From: Musa acuminata AAA Group | Lineage: Eukaryota; Streptophyta; Magnoliopsida; Zingiberales; Musaceae | Direction: 5' to 3' | DNA length: 64,000 nt | Assembly: GCF_036884655.1 (NCBI RefSeq) | Contig: NC_088342.1 | Coordinates: 13,082,001-13,146,000 of the forward strand | Shown: positions 11,937-24,087 of the stretch, one piece after another | How positions within the stretch are numbered: the first letter of the stretch is position 1 | Layout: every line of letters begins with the position of its first letter | Notes under the pieces: model-generated | Databases searched by the model: none | Told to the model about the DNA's origin: nothing | The model's input: only the letters and a program-made list of their open reading frames with translations | Program-made: the position numbers and the translations under genes

Positions 11937-12376
11937 TCAGCTAACATAACAAGCTGTATTGAATCCTCCTGAGACACGCCTCGGCGGCACATCTCGTGGC
12001 CATCTCAACGCTGCTCTCTCTCTCTCTCTCCTTACCGCCATCAACGCCCCTTCGTCCTGATGACGACCAAGTAATACGAGGACCGAAGTCATCCTCATCG
12101 GGTTGGGAGATGAGGGACTCGACCTGGAGCTTGAGATACATGAATCGGGTGGGATGTATGGATTCCAGTTTTCCGGCTCCTCCCTCGCCGTCTCCACCAA
12201 CCATGATTCCGACACCTTCTCCACCGACCATGATTCCGACACCTCCACCAACCATGATCAAAAGACGGTATGGATTACCCTTTTTTTGTTTGACTCACTT
12301 TAATGGGAGATCTTGTAGAATAGAGAAGCTTAGAACCTTGGGAAGCTTCTTTTCTTATGGTAATGGTGATGTTTAA
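11937..12376 (+). other. Unassigned GC-rich segment with short open frames and a small tandem repeat
   Basis: Overlapping open frames occur on both strands (for example 11996-12376 on plus, 11937-12251 on minus), none with a recognised domain. A (CT)n tract lies near 12011-12031, and about 2.5 copies of a roughly 24-bp unit around ccaaccatgattccgacac occupy 12190-12258. It could be a first exon of an undetected gene or chance openness from high GC. No function is claimed. Confidence 0.3.
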
Positions 12377-12835
12377 AGATTTTGGACGAAAAATAAGTTC
12401 ACATTACACGACCAAAAGTCCTGTACAGGCTACAAATCACAAGGGATTCATAGATACTCGTCTGTATACCTGAAGACATCTTCCTATCAAGTGCTATCCA
12501 ATCATAATCACAGCAGAGAAGGATCAGCTAATAAGAGTTAATAAGCAAAGAGCACACGAGATGATAACTGGGGTGAGCAGAAGAGGGCATCAGCAGGAAG
12601 AAGAGACAGCTTCAAGAATATGAAGTCAGATCCACAAGGGAACTAATTTTCGTGGATCCGTCATTCATTTACCGATTGAATCAACAAGAGACAGTTCTTT
12701 TAGAAGCAGGATCAAGCCAAGTTGTTGGTGCTAGACACCCGTATCGATCACACAAGCATTACCCCATGCCATCTTTAGGTACATGTAACGGTTCAAGCTG
12801 CTATTGAGATGAGTCAATGACACAAGCTCATTTCA

Positions 12836-15800
12836 CTAGTAGCGATACTTGGTGGAGTAGTCCTTTGGAGCAATCACCAGACCACGACCTTTCCTTGCCC
12901 CCCTATAGATGGTTTCCACGATATCGATAAACTCCTGCTTATCCTTGAGGGCCCAATTGATCTTATTATTGTTTCCCGTCCCAAGATCAATCATGATATG
13001 CTTGTTCCTGAAGAAAAACATCACGGTTGATGGATCATACAGCTCATACATGGTATTGAAGTCTGGCACCTCAGTGATGTCAACCAGGTATATCACAGCA
13101 AAATTCTTGATGGTCTCCGCAACAGATGCCAACACCTCATCCATCTGCAGCCGACATATCAGCCAAAATAAATTCCACAGAAACATGGCAAAAAAGCAGC
13201 AGTTTCATACCTGTATCTACCACAAAGTTTGAAAAATAGTGTATCCCATAACAACATAGGTGTTGTATATACCTCCAAAAGCATTATGAATTATGCACAA
13301 AATTCATTTAATTAATATAACGTCTCATAATATTTTGATATATGTAGGAAATTATCAATATCGCAAGGGCAAACATGAATCTTGATACTTTGTGTAAGCC
13401 TTTTAGGTCCAAGTCAAATTAAAAATCTGACACAAACCTCTTACTAAACTCAGTGAGCTTTGAAAAAAAAAAAAAGGAAAAAGGAATTGTTTTAAGAATT
13501 AACAAAAACACATTGACGTTCTGGATCTTTAAACGAGCATGCAAAGTTCTATAAGTGTCATGCCCTGGAACTAGGGACCAGACTGATCCGACCGAATGTC
13601 CATGGATTAGGCTAACATGAGGGTGATAAGGTCAGACTCAAGGTAGCTCCCCCAATGGCAAGGATGAGCAGCCACCGTGTCTAAACTTGGGATTTCCTTA
13701 TCTCAATGAGGATGAGCCACCGCCACCGACGATGATAGCTCCACATGTTCAAGGTGAAAAAAGTGGGGTCCGTTGCAAGAATCCTCTCAAGTAGAGAAAC
13801 CCTTTTCCAATATTGCGCCTAATAAATCTTACATTATCTATGACTTAGGGTAATATTGACTTTTTCAATTTCATCATTTATTAAACCTTTTGTCATACTA
13901 AATATTAAAAATTATTGATCTAACTCTAAAATTTCTAACCAAGTATCAGATTTAAATGAAAGACATTAAAACATGAATGATTCTAGCCTTTCACATGAAG
14001 GTTTTGGCGGTCAAAATCCAAAGATTAAGAGCTTTAGTGGAAAAAGATTATAAAAAGTTACAAAAAGATTATAAATCATAACAATTCAAACAGCTAGAAA
14101 ATAAAGTACAAAAAATTTTAAACAGATCGAAAAAAAATGGAAAAAGCTAAAGGAAAAAGTTATATGACACTTGCAAGATGTGTCATTTTCGAAAAGTATC
14201 ATGCAGCACTCATTGATTTTAGATAAGAAATGTACAAAACATAAAAATGAGCAAGCATATTAAAAGTTGAATAAATTTAACATATGTTGTTATCAATATC
14301 ATAACTCATGGATATATCTAATGAAAACCCATGTACGACATTTAGTTTCTATTTCCCTATGTATACTAGAATTACATGCAAACAGAGGCTATTTAACATT
14401 GTACATGCATGGAAACTCTAAAATCTGGTAAAAATACAAAGCATTTTGTTTCTTTCCTTAAAATTGGGATCTCATCACTTAAAAATAAAACTAACTAGAT
14501 TAATCCAACTCAATTTGCTTATGAAGTTAAAACCATTATATTTTGATCAATTTTGTGAAACCTTTAATTCTCACCTACATGTGGATTTTGTTCCTAGATT
14601 ATAAGTTGGTCATGTACTTGGTAAGCTTGGGGATTCCACTTTCTTGATTTCTGTTAGTTATATCGACTTATATACATTAAAGTAACCAACAGAAAGTCAA
14701 GTTAATCCAGTTAATCCTTAATTTTGGTTGGCAACTCATCTAATCACATGAAGCCATTCAGCTTAATAAAACAGGTGACCGAGGATTGATCCAATAGGCA
14801 GATTCTTTCAACATGAGTTATTCATTAAATCACTTTGATTAAGTAAAAGAAAACAACCTAACCATATGGTCTTTAGAGATTCAATCCCTGATTGATTTCG
14901 TATACCATATTAATCTTAAACTCCGTCCAGCCCCGAGTTTCAAGTAGTACGGCAGGACTGATTGATCCCTGCAACCTTTACAAATACTATGACCAAATTG
15001 TGGCTGACCTACTTGTGGGTTGCTTCATATATAGGTCAGCTGGAGGTTAACTTCCCAGGAGTTTATATGATGAGAAAATTAAATTGCAACACTTTTAGAT
15101 TGCATAAAAACTAACTATTTTCAAAATCTAGCTTAGAGGGTGGTGTTGGTTCTATTTTAACACTGATGGATGGATCTGGGCACCAAGGGCAAGAGGCTGG
15201 TGTTGGTTGTATTTTAAGAACTTATATGGGGGACTGCTGTTTTTGCAGGTTGCAAAGGTATCTAGGACAGATCCAACCTACACATTGAAGCTATGGCTAT
15301 ACAAGATGGATTATTTGAGGCTTGGAATACGAGCACATAAAAGATTCACACTGAGAGTGATGTTGCTGCTTTGATACATCTAATGAAGAAACCCCACCTT
15401 GGGCCATCGCTAGCATTATTTCAGATGTATTTTATTTGTTGGAGTTGTTTGTGGACCAGAGGGTATTGCACATTTATCAGGAACAAAATTCGGCTATGAA
15501 CTGGTTAGCTAATTTCAGGTGAATCAATTGTTGTAGGAATTTGTGGTGTAATATCTTTACTCATAAATTGGAGGCTTCGGTCTCCTCTGATAGAAGAGGA
15601 TATGACTATATGAGGTTTCTTGAGTAATAAAATCTAGCTTTTCCTTTTGAAAAGAAAAAAAATTTAACTTGGCATTAACTAGCTCCATCAGATTATACGT
15701 CATATTCCAATCTTAACTCTGGCCATGGATAAGTAAAATGACAAGTTGGACTAATGGGATCCATGAACCATCAATTGTCACCACGGCTCTAATGCAGACA

Positions 15801-17778
15801 ACTGTTATCATGATGCCGTCATTTAATTAGTAGGAAGAAATTGCCTAGAGCAACAGGTCTAACTGGCTTAATGCTTGCGCTAAGTGCCTAGAATAGTTGC
15901 ATCTACCAACCCACTTTTGTTGCGTAATCAACACATAATGTCCTACTGAAACTGTAGAAAATCCAATATCAGAAGAACAAAATAAATAAGGATTAAAGTC
16001 ATAATTCAATTACTAAAATGAACCCCTTGATTGAGAAATTTACCATTGAAGGTTCACAATTATGATAATAGATTCTTTTCTGGATAAGATTGTATATATT
16101 TCTGTAATTCTTCAAGTATTTCATATCAGATCTACAGAAACCTAAATGTCTTTTCCATTTTATCCCTCATCAAAATTCACAGATTGTATTAGTGAATTGG
16201 TGCATCTCATCCTCAGGCCTAGATGGCTAATAAAGAAGCATATAGATTGAAATTTGGGTCATGTTATGATTTGAGTAGGGTTAAAAAGAGAATTAATCAG
16301 TTAGTATTTCAAATATGACTGATACTAAAGTTGGAAACAAAAACAATCAGACTATTTCTAAAATGACTTCAGCGGTCCTATTTGTTTTCCAGGTCAATGA
16401 ATCTTAGGACTCAAGTTAAGAAACTCAGTTCAGCAGTTCACCTGTCACTTTTCGATAAGAGAATGATAATGATACTTATTATACCAAGTTAAGATCAAGT
16501 AAATCCATAACATAATAGTTGTTAGGTTTTCAAAGTCTTACTGTCTAAGAGTTCTAACTGGAGCTATCTGACTGCAGATGGAAGAGATCTGTAAGGGACT
16601 TTGACAATGGCAAAAGGTTTTGGTACTCGATTGTTCTGTTTAATCTCTTTCCTACTCTCTGTCATATCTCTTGATCTGTTTTCTATGGATATTATTTGAA
16701 CTTAGGATATATATTTGCAGCTATTATCCCTATAATTCCAATTCAGACTAAAAATTAATGGATTTGATCTGGACCTTTGCTGTCTGTTTCACTAAGACAC
16801 CAATACACACCAACAAGCTAACAGAGATCAAAGAGATGGCTGACTTATTAATCTGAGTGCACCAAGTCAAATAACATCCTTCCCATTTGCAGTTCATGAA
16901 ATTCCTACTTTTGAATAAGAGGAATTGTGGGCATGAATTTGCTCTTTGGAATTGACGGAATCAATAATATCTTACATGTCTTTCAGCTGGATTAGCAAGA
17001 ACTCCTTGTAATATATAAATCTGAAGAGAATTTGACAGTGCAAGTCCAATAGCTTACTCGCGTTGATGCCAGAAGGCAGCACGAGGATATATTCTCAAAT
17101 ATCGTGAAATCCAAGAGGGTAATCATAAAAAAAATCCTATATGGGAACATCATATCACTTCTTCTGTCTGTCCACGTACTTTCCTTCACAGGTTCAATTT
17201 CTACTTGTTTTGACTTATGGACAAGTAATCAGAGATCATAATACATAAGTGGTTGTAAACTGATCTTATCTAGCAAAAGCATACTAAAGAACTTTCTGCG
17301 AGATATAATCTCACACATAAACATAAAACTCCAGCTCATGTGAGTAATTCCAACACAAAATTTGGATTCTAATCGGTTGGAGTTTGATAAATTGAAGAGA
17401 GCGTGCGCATATCGACTTCTAATCAATTTGAATTTAATACTCAGATAATCAAAATCAATGACGGCCGAGTTAATGCTAATTAGGGTAAGTCTTAGTCCAT
17501 CAAAAAGATATTACCTTTATGTGGATTCAGCAAAAATACTAGACAAAACAAAGAATCTAGCCTGCAAAACCCTAAATCGATAGCGAAATCCAATCAAGAA
17601 CAAAGTAAGATATGAAAAGAAGCCAGATCGGGAGAATAAAAAAGCAGAGGCGAGTCACCTGCATGCACGTCTCGTCCCAGTCGTGGCCGAAGCGGATGAC
17701 GACGAGGCGCTCTTCCTCAGCCAGGATCGCCTGATCCACGGCCCACCCAGAATGGAGGTGCGGCAGGAGGTACGACAT
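12836..17778 (-). CDS. YLS8: Thioredoxin-like U5 snRNP protein YLS8 (DIM1 / 15-kDa protein)
   Basis: Complete 142-aa gene in two coding exons, read on the minus strand: 17778-17659 (codons 1-40, MSYLLPHLHSGWAVDQAI.. to ..DETCMQ) and 13144-12836 (codons 41-142 plus TAG, MDEVLASVAETIKNFAV.. to ..DYSTKYRY). The length is exactly that of the DIM1 family. The donor CAG|GTGACT and acceptor CTGCAG| give a phase-0 intron of 4514 bp. Members of this family have a thioredoxin fold without the redox CxxC pair and belong to the U5 and tri-snRNP particles of the spliceosome, where they are needed for pre-mRNA splicing. The sequence looks near-invariant relative to plant homologues and has no defects. The ATG at 17778 is chosen because it gives the family N-terminus; an in-frame ATG 8 codons upstream is probably untranslated leader. 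A GA-rich tract (17827-17853) lies in the leader or promoter. Confidence 0.97.
13145..17658 (-). other. Large intron of YLS8
   Basis: 4514 bp, mostly AT-rich with no intact gene. It holds a decayed LINE RNase H segment on the opposite strand (about 15155-15640). A segment of higher GC at about 13557-13800 begins tgtcatgccctggaac and may be another repeat fragment. Confidence 0.85.
15155..15640 (+). mobile_element. Decayed non-LTR retrotransposon (LINE) RNase H segment
   Basis: Fragments in different frames match the RNase H-like domain at the end of plant LINE polyproteins: an NTDGW start, EAMAIQDGLFEAWN, ESDVAALIHLM, and LHIYQEQNSAMNWLANF, which corresponds to the usual REQN..ADWLA end. Stops and shifts throughout. 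Antisense to YLS8 within its intron. Confidence 0.7.
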
Positions 17779-17820
17779 ACTTGCGTCTCCCGCGACCACC
17801 ACCGCCCGCGCCTCTTCCTT

Positions 17821-17826
<6 letters not shown>

Positions 17827-17853
<27 letters not shown>
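17827..17853. repeat. (CT)n tract at the 5' end of YLS8
   Basis: Pure CT dinucleotides on the plus strand, GA in the YLS8 sense, about 50 bp upstream of its start codon. Such tracts are frequent near plant transcription starts; a regulatory role here is inference. Confidence 0.8.
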
Positions 17854-17854
<1 letters not shown>

Positions 17855-18340
17855 TCGGTGTACCAGTGCGAGAATATATTCCGCGAGATGACTGATTCAA
17901 GTCCCCTACCTCACGCGTTCCCCTCGTGCCTACCTATCCTGTCACTGGAGGAAAAAGATGATCCCACATGGGGGACCCAGCGGTAACCACCAAAATCCTC
18001 GAATCACGGCAAGCCCAAAGACGCTGCTTTCTCGAGTGGACAATGCACCCCAAAAGTGTACGATATTTAAAAGACCAATATGAAGCTTGAGCTGAGAAAT
18101 AAAACAATCGAAAGCAGGATTTTAATTCAATCAAAAACTCTTCATTTCCATTTCCTGCTGCTGCAGAACAAAGCAACCAAAGAATTCTCATGCATAATCC
18201 CACAACTTGCACTTTTTGTTCACTTGGAATTTCATCAAACACCTGGTTCTGAAACGTGAAACATAAGCTAACACCATCAACTGCCAGAATGGAGAAGGCA
18301 AATGCTGGTTATACAAGAAGTGATGGATGAGCCGCTGCGC

Positions 18341-18835
18341 TTATCTGGGAGCGAAAAGGGGAACTTTGTGGCTGGCACCGCCGACGGTGACAAAGGTCAG
18401 TCCGTCGTAGATGATCGTCCACCCACCAACCCGCATGATTCACATGAAAGCTCAACAATAGCTAGAAAGTGGAGATGACGAGAGTACATTTGGGATTCAG
18501 TGAAGCAATTCTTACCTGTTTATGAACGTACCATGGATTCCACTCTTGAAAGGTTTTCGATCTGAATCTGTTCAATGCGTACCTTGCGGAGCTGACTATA
18601 GCTCTTCCATCAGTCTCTTCGCTGAGAGCACAAAGGAGAGCTGTAGGAACAATGAATACCTTGTGGAGACTATTTTACTGAGAGATCCAAGCTCAGTGCT
18701 TCACATAAAGATCCATAGTCCGATGCCGCCACTGATGATCTTGCGGATGATGGAAAGCACATAATCTGGAGCATCGTTCCATGTGGGGATCACATCATTC
18801 AACGATATTGGTGAGAAACTAGCAGTGTTCATGGA
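18341..18835 (-). pseudogene. Serine carboxypeptidase-like pseudogene, 3' exons
   Basis: Minus strand. The last exon 18430-18341 reads [20 protein letters not shown] then HKVPLFAPR and stop, matching the C-terminal part of serine carboxypeptidase-like proteins with the catalytic His retained. The upstream exon, about 18835-18516, contains VIPTWNDAPDYVLSII and YALNRFRSKTFQEWNPWYVH, with a good donor CAG|GTAAG at 18516. Damage: the region that should carry the catalytic Asp (GDTD) is scrambled with a TGA, the acceptor of the last exon reads CGG, and the protein stops about 20 residues earlier than usual. Exons with the catalytic Ser are absent, so this is a truncated relic. Confidence 0.75.
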
Positions 18836-19009
18836 ATAGGAAAGCTAAAAGATCGTTAGCTGCAGTGAGTCCAGTCGTATCCTATCTTGGTGACATTGGC
18901 ATGAAGAGAACATCTTCTCGGTTGAATTCAGTACATTACCTGTTGGCTTAGTTTGAGGGGATCATCAGATATAATCTATCGACTTAAGATTTTGGCTTAG
19001 TTTAACTCA

Positions 19010-19800
19010 CACTCACCGTTAATAGATTTCTAACAAGTATGAATCAAATTATGAGTTTGATAAGTTTTATAAAGATGAAGGTATCGAAAGACGACTTACA
19101 CTTAGCAAAATAGAGTGATAGAAAGTAAAAATCAAATTGTGATGGAAATGCCAAGATCAATGCTTAAAGAGAATTTTGAAAAAACCATCAAAAAGGAAGT
19201 CCGAAAAGAAATTATATAAAAAAAAGAGAGATTGATGTAATTAAAAAGAAGAATATTTGAGAACTGGTTGATAGTCCTCAAAACAAAGATGTTGGTGTCA
19301 AATGAATCTATAAAGTGAAATACAATACAAATAGTTCAGTGTAAAGAAACGAGGCAATATTAGTGGCAAAAAAACTACTTATGGAGTTGCTAGTCTTGAT
19401 ACTAAAAGAACACAGAGGTCTATGTTGAAAAGTCACCTAATTCTATTATTGAAGATTATGAAACCAAAGTGTAGAGATGGAAGAAAAAACTATATGGATT
19501 GAAATAAGCACCACGTACTTGGTACAGTGAGATTAGTGCTTCTTTAGTGCAAGAGGCTCGATGAAAAATAAGAGTGAACCTACTTTATATACCAAAACAA
19601 GAGGATGTTTATATATAATTATTTTGCACTTTATATCGACAATTTGGTGTTTATAGAAAATAGTACAGAATGATAGAAGAGTTTAAAAATGATATGACAA
19701 GCAAATGAGATGAGCGATATGAGATAACTAGGACTTTTTTTTTTGACATTGAGATATATCAAGATAAAAATGGAGTGTCTATTGTTAGATAATTTTGATA
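19010..19800 (+). mobile_element. Ty1-copia fragment: integrase to reverse transcriptase, decayed
   Basis: Plus-strand relic. EFDKFYKDEGIERRLT near 19050-19100 and NQIVMEMPRSMLKE near 19130-19170 are from integrase. ELVDSPQNKDV and IYKVKYNTNSS near 19265-19335, then LYGLK and APRTWY-like residues near 19490-19525, are from copia reverse transcriptase. Several stops, and intervening parts are deleted. Confidence 0.75.
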
Positions 19801-20562
19801 CCAAAATGTGTTTATAAACCATTATAATAAAAACACAAGAAAAATTAATATGAAAACAAAATTACATACTTCCGACCATTGTTGTTAAGAATTTCAGCAA
19901 TGGTTTCTTTTTGAATTTTGGCACTTTTCAACTCAGAACTCTCGCTTTAGATGGTATAGGAAATCCTTTAGACTTGAAAGAGATGTTGAGCCTATGGATC
20001 AAAACTCTCGTTTATATAGATATTCTCTCATCAAGAACATTTATTATCACTAACTTATAACGTTCAAGAATTAATTCAAATTTATAACGTTTGGACCATA
20101 ATGAAGAATTTTAATGATATTTAAAATATTTAATAATAATGATTCATTTAGAATGAAAAACTAAAATATTTAAACCATAATAAATAAAGAAATTGATAAT
20201 AATGAATGATGGACTTAATGAGAATTGTTACATTATTATTAAATAAAATATTTAATAATAATGGATATATTCTCTCACTTTCTTAATAATTTAGCTTAAT
20301 AATTTAAATTAATAATTTTAAATATTAATCTTTATTGAACAACTTTCTTAATAAACAAATACATGAATCATAACGATAAGTCCTCTAAGAGCGAGTATTA
20401 TCATCCACGTATCACGATGTATTTATTTTCTTAATCTTAATGTGATAATATTCCTTAATGAAGAAACCTTATATTTATTCTTGGTCTAATACCAATATAT
20501 TTTCTCAAAATAATATGCACATGAATGAGAAAATATCATAATATATAAGAGTTTTAATATCA

Positions 20563-20930
20563 TTACAAAGTGGAACTAAGTCTCATTTTCTCTACATTAT
20601 CTTTGAATTTCAGAGGTGGCATATCTTTAGTCAAATGATCAGCAATCATCAATTCAATGCTAATATGCTCAACGACCACTTTTTTTTCTTTTACACATTT
20701 TCTTATGGCCAAATACTTAATGTCAATGTGTTTACTTCGACTTTCAATTTTATTATTTTTACCCATAAAGACAACAATTGAATTATCATAAAAAAATCTT
20801 AATGACCTAGAAATAGAATCCATGATTTTAAGTCCAGAAATGAAACTCTTAAGCCATACATCATCTGAATAATATTCTATCAAAAATAAATCAATTTATT
20901 TTATAAAAATCAATAATCTAGCGCGTCTGA
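20563..20930 (-). mobile_element. Ty1-copia RNase H end, decayed
   Basis: Minus-strand frame with VWLKSFISGLKIMDSISRSL, KHIDIKYLAIRKCVKEKK and EHISIELMIADHLTKDMPP, the C-terminal RNase H of copia polyproteins. The orientation is opposite to the copia RT fragment 760 bp away, so they are either two insertions or one inverted and split element. Confidence 0.85.
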
Positions 20931-21099
20931 ATAAGAAAAAGATAAGTAGAAAAAATAAGTTGCAAGGCTGGTTAATGGGAAGAACACAAGAACATAACAA
21001 GAAATACAAGGATTAACTAGAAAACCTTTTTAAGAAACAGTAGCTGCACTTTATATTGTCATGGATATTCATCATCCAAACAATAGAGCAAATGCTGTT

Positions 21100-21570
21100 C
21101 GAACAAAAGCAAGTATAGACATTGTTTGATAATGAATCTAATCAGATAAATTTACAAATAGGATTAAAGAAAAGGATTAGATGAAATCTAGGTGTGATTC
21201 GCTGTCCTAAGACATTCCCACCCATTGTGCAGGTTTCACTAAGAAGACCATCCTAGGATACAATCGGGATATCAATCTCCTATGAGCATGATCGTGGAGA
21301 TGATTGAAAATTATGCCAGCACCAATGGAAATCATAAAAAATCTAAATGTAAAATATTCCGTTGAAGAGCGAGCAACATCCCCAAAAAATTCTCATCTAA
21401 AAATATGATTTAAATATTATATTGAGAAAACATAACAAACTCCCAATGTGTACCCTATAGGAACCGGTCATGTGAAGTGGCATGCAACGAAAATCTCCAT
21501 GTGCGCCGCCATATCCGGCTGACCAATTTGAAGGACACAAAAGTAAATGAAAAAGGATAGATTTTTTTTA
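21100..21570. repeat. Dispersed repeat, copy 1
   Basis: Closely similar to 41706-42165 along its whole length. Shared blocks include gaacaaaagcaagtat, taggatacaa, gcagcaccaatggaaat-like and ggaaccggtc. Domain-free, possibly an LTR or a non-autonomous element. Confidence 0.75.
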
Positions 21571-22441
21571 ATTTCTAATAATCCTTCACAAAACTAAAAA
21601 AACCTTTAAACTTATTCCTTTGATTAAGCTTCAACTAACTTACACATAATATGGTATATATCTTCATGAGTTTATGCATTAATGGCTGTGCATGAGTATC
21701 TTATTCATGAGAGAATCTTAAGGATTGCCTAGATCCTTAGCTACGATTGTTAATAGATTTTCTCATATAGGAGAGTCCCTGACAAGGATTTGTAGAATTA
21801 CTTCTCATGGAAAATAATTCTTCGTGTCTCTTTCAGAGCAATGTTTTTTCTATCCCTCTTCATTTGAGCACTAATCAATATAGGGATGGAGTTAGAATAC
21901 TACTCTTTTTATAATGTACTTATTGTGTCTCACCATTGTGCTCTCTGGTCTACCAATCAGCTTGTTATTGCCATATTGAACCTCCTTCCGGGGCTCTCCT
22001 ATTACAGAGATTGGGTTCCCATCGTTGGAAGACCTATTAAAGTTTGAACCCATTCCCCTCAATGTCGTTAGGATAATAGTCCTATATATGTCTTTATTAA
22101 GATAATTATCAATATTATGATTAGTCGTACAAACTATAATTGACTTTAAGTCACATGTCAACATTTATAATTGTAAAATGAGATATTGAAATATGTAATT
22201 TGGAAAGTCCATATTTTCAGGAAAATTTAACACTTCAAAAGCAAAGAAATATAAATATATATGCATACTATCCTAATTAACAAAGCCCATTACGACAATC
22301 AAGGAACGTGATAAGTTAAACAAACCTTTAATTGCATATTTTCTAATACATAAAAGAAACAAATAAATATTGAGTGTTTGATATCTATTTTCACTTGCAG
22401 TGTTTTAGATAAGGAGCATAGTTTTTCTTGAGGAACCTAAG
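21571..22441. other. AT-rich intergenic sequence, no gene seen
   Basis: No recognisable coding or RNA feature. The frame 21892-22164 (minus) matches nothing I know. Confidence 0.5.
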
Positions 22442-22998
22442 TGTTGGTGAACAAATGTGTTGTGACAGATGAGTCAGCACGGCCTGGTCCACGGGTCGAT
22501 GTCGGGAGTCTTCTGTCGGTTGAGCTGGATACCGAGGTCGATCGGGCCCTCGCGACGGGGTCTTGATCAGCGTCTCTCTGTCCGAGTGCCAATTGATGGC
22601 TCGCCGTGGGGACTCGGATGTCGGGAGTCTTTCAGGGTTGGGACGCTCGCGGGTCGTGGGTGGCCGCTTTCTTGCAAAAATGGCCTTCGTCAGGTGATTC
22701 CCGACTTTGGTCCCTCCGACGAGTAAGTCAGTGGAGTGTTCAATTGATTTTGCCTCTCCCTCGACCAGATGCCGGCCAGAGGTCTTTATATTACTGTACG
22801 ACGGTCGGTCGTACGCGGGTTGGCGTGGTGGACGTGCCAACCAGTGCCTTGGTACGGATTCTGACTTGGCGTGTCTTGGGGGCGGTGCCGTCTCAGGATT
22901 CCCGGGATGAGACGTGTCGAGCAGCGCCTTGGTACGGATTCTGACTTGGCATGTGGCATCGGCTGTGACGTGTCTCGTGCCCAAAATATGCATTATCA
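22442..22998 (-). repeat. LTR (3' in element sense)
   Basis: 557 bp, TG..CA ends, aligned end to end with 26114-26671 with scattered substitutions and few indels. Confidence 0.93.
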
Positions 22999-23006
22999 CT
23001 TCTACC

Positions 23007-23027
23007 ACCCCCCCCCCCCCCCCCCCT
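23007..23027 (-). promoter_or_regulatory. Polypurine tract grown to a homopolymer
   Basis: About 20 consecutive C on the plus strand, poly-G in the element sense, just inside the 3' LTR where the plus-strand primer should be. The exact run length may suffer from sequencing error. Confidence 0.6.
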
Positions 23028-23299
23028 TCAAGGCGTGTCGAGGGGTCCCTAAAGGGCCGAGAGGCATGCCTGGGTCAGAGTGATGCGATTACGTGGATTG
23101 CTTGCGAGGGGAAGCCGAATTGGCTCGTCACGGGGCGGTTTGGAGGGGCAACACCCCGCGCCTCGAGAAGGGTTGCCTCCACTGATCGGGTGGCCGGGGC
23201 CAGATGAGGTGAGACCGACACGTCGTAAGTCGGATAACCGGTTTGGCGTGGCTCGAAGTCGAGGCCGACGAGTCATAAATCGTGGGTCGTGTGTAGGAC

Positions 23300-23510
23300 G
23301 ACTTGGTAGAGGATCGGCGAGTCGTGAATCGAGGATCGAGCTGGAGTGACTCGATTAGAGATTTGATGAGTCACAAGTTGGGGATCGAGCTGGAGCGACT
23401 CGGCTAGACATTTGACAAGCCGCAAGTCAAAGATCGAGCTGGAGCAACTCGGTTAGAGATTTTAACAAGTCACGAGTCAGAGATCGACGTGGGGTGACTC
23501 GGGCAATGGA
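23300..23510. repeat. Tandem repeat block 1, unit about 49 bp
   Basis: About three units built around gactcggctagac..gatcgagctggagc, with diverging units towards 23220. Part of the pol-less interior of the 22442-26671 element. Confidence 0.75.
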
Positions 23511-23519
23511 CTAGGCCGG

Positions 23520-24062
23520 CGAGGTGTGGCTCGAGCATCGGATTGGCCGAGATGTGTGGCTCGGGCATCAGATTGGCCGAGATGCGTGGCTTGGGCGTTG
23601 GATTGGCCGAGATGCGACTCGAGCACTAGACTAGCCACAAGGCGTGGCTCGAGCATTGGATTGGCCGAGATGCATGGCTCGGGCGTTGGACTGGATGAGA
23701 TACGTCTCGGGCATTAGATTGGCCGCGAGGCATGGCTCGAGCGTTGGATTGGCCAAGATGCGTGGCTCGGGTGTTGGACTGGCCGAGATGCGTCTCGGGC
23801 ATTAGATTGGCCGCAAGGCATGGCTCGGGTGTTGGATTGGCCGAGATGCGTGGCTCGGGCGTTAGACTGGTTGAGATGCGTTTTGGGCATTAGATTGGCC
23901 GTGAGGCGTGGCTCGGGCGTTAGATTGGCCGAAATGCGTGGCTCGGGTGTTGGACTAGCTGAGATGCATCTCGGGCATTAGATTGGCCGCGAGGCGTGGC
24001 TCGGGCGTCGGATTGGCCGAGATGCGTCTCGGGCATTAGATTGGTCGCGAGGCATGGCTCGA
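23520..24062. repeat. Tandem repeat block 2, unit about 30 bp with shorter variants
   Basis: Roughly eighteen units of the type ggctcgggcgttggattgg followed by ccgagatgcgt. Alternating variants (..attagattggccgcgaggc..) suggest a higher-order pattern of about 100 bp. Confidence 0.85.
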
Positions 24063-24087
24063 GCAGGAGCTTGGACTTGCGGGCCGA

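Noticed and set aside
12103..12303. 66-codon plus-strand frame proposed as a small gene
   Set aside because: No homologue recognised, and its second half is a short tandem repeat; kept only as an unassigned segment.
17655..17900. Arg/Glu-rich open frames around the YLS8 5' end
   Set aside because: Shadows of YLS8 exon 1 and of the (CT)n tract.
22391..23349. Several open frames of 70-205 codons on both strands
   Set aside because: They lie in the GC-rich LTR and its border, and no domain is present; the long openness follows from composition.
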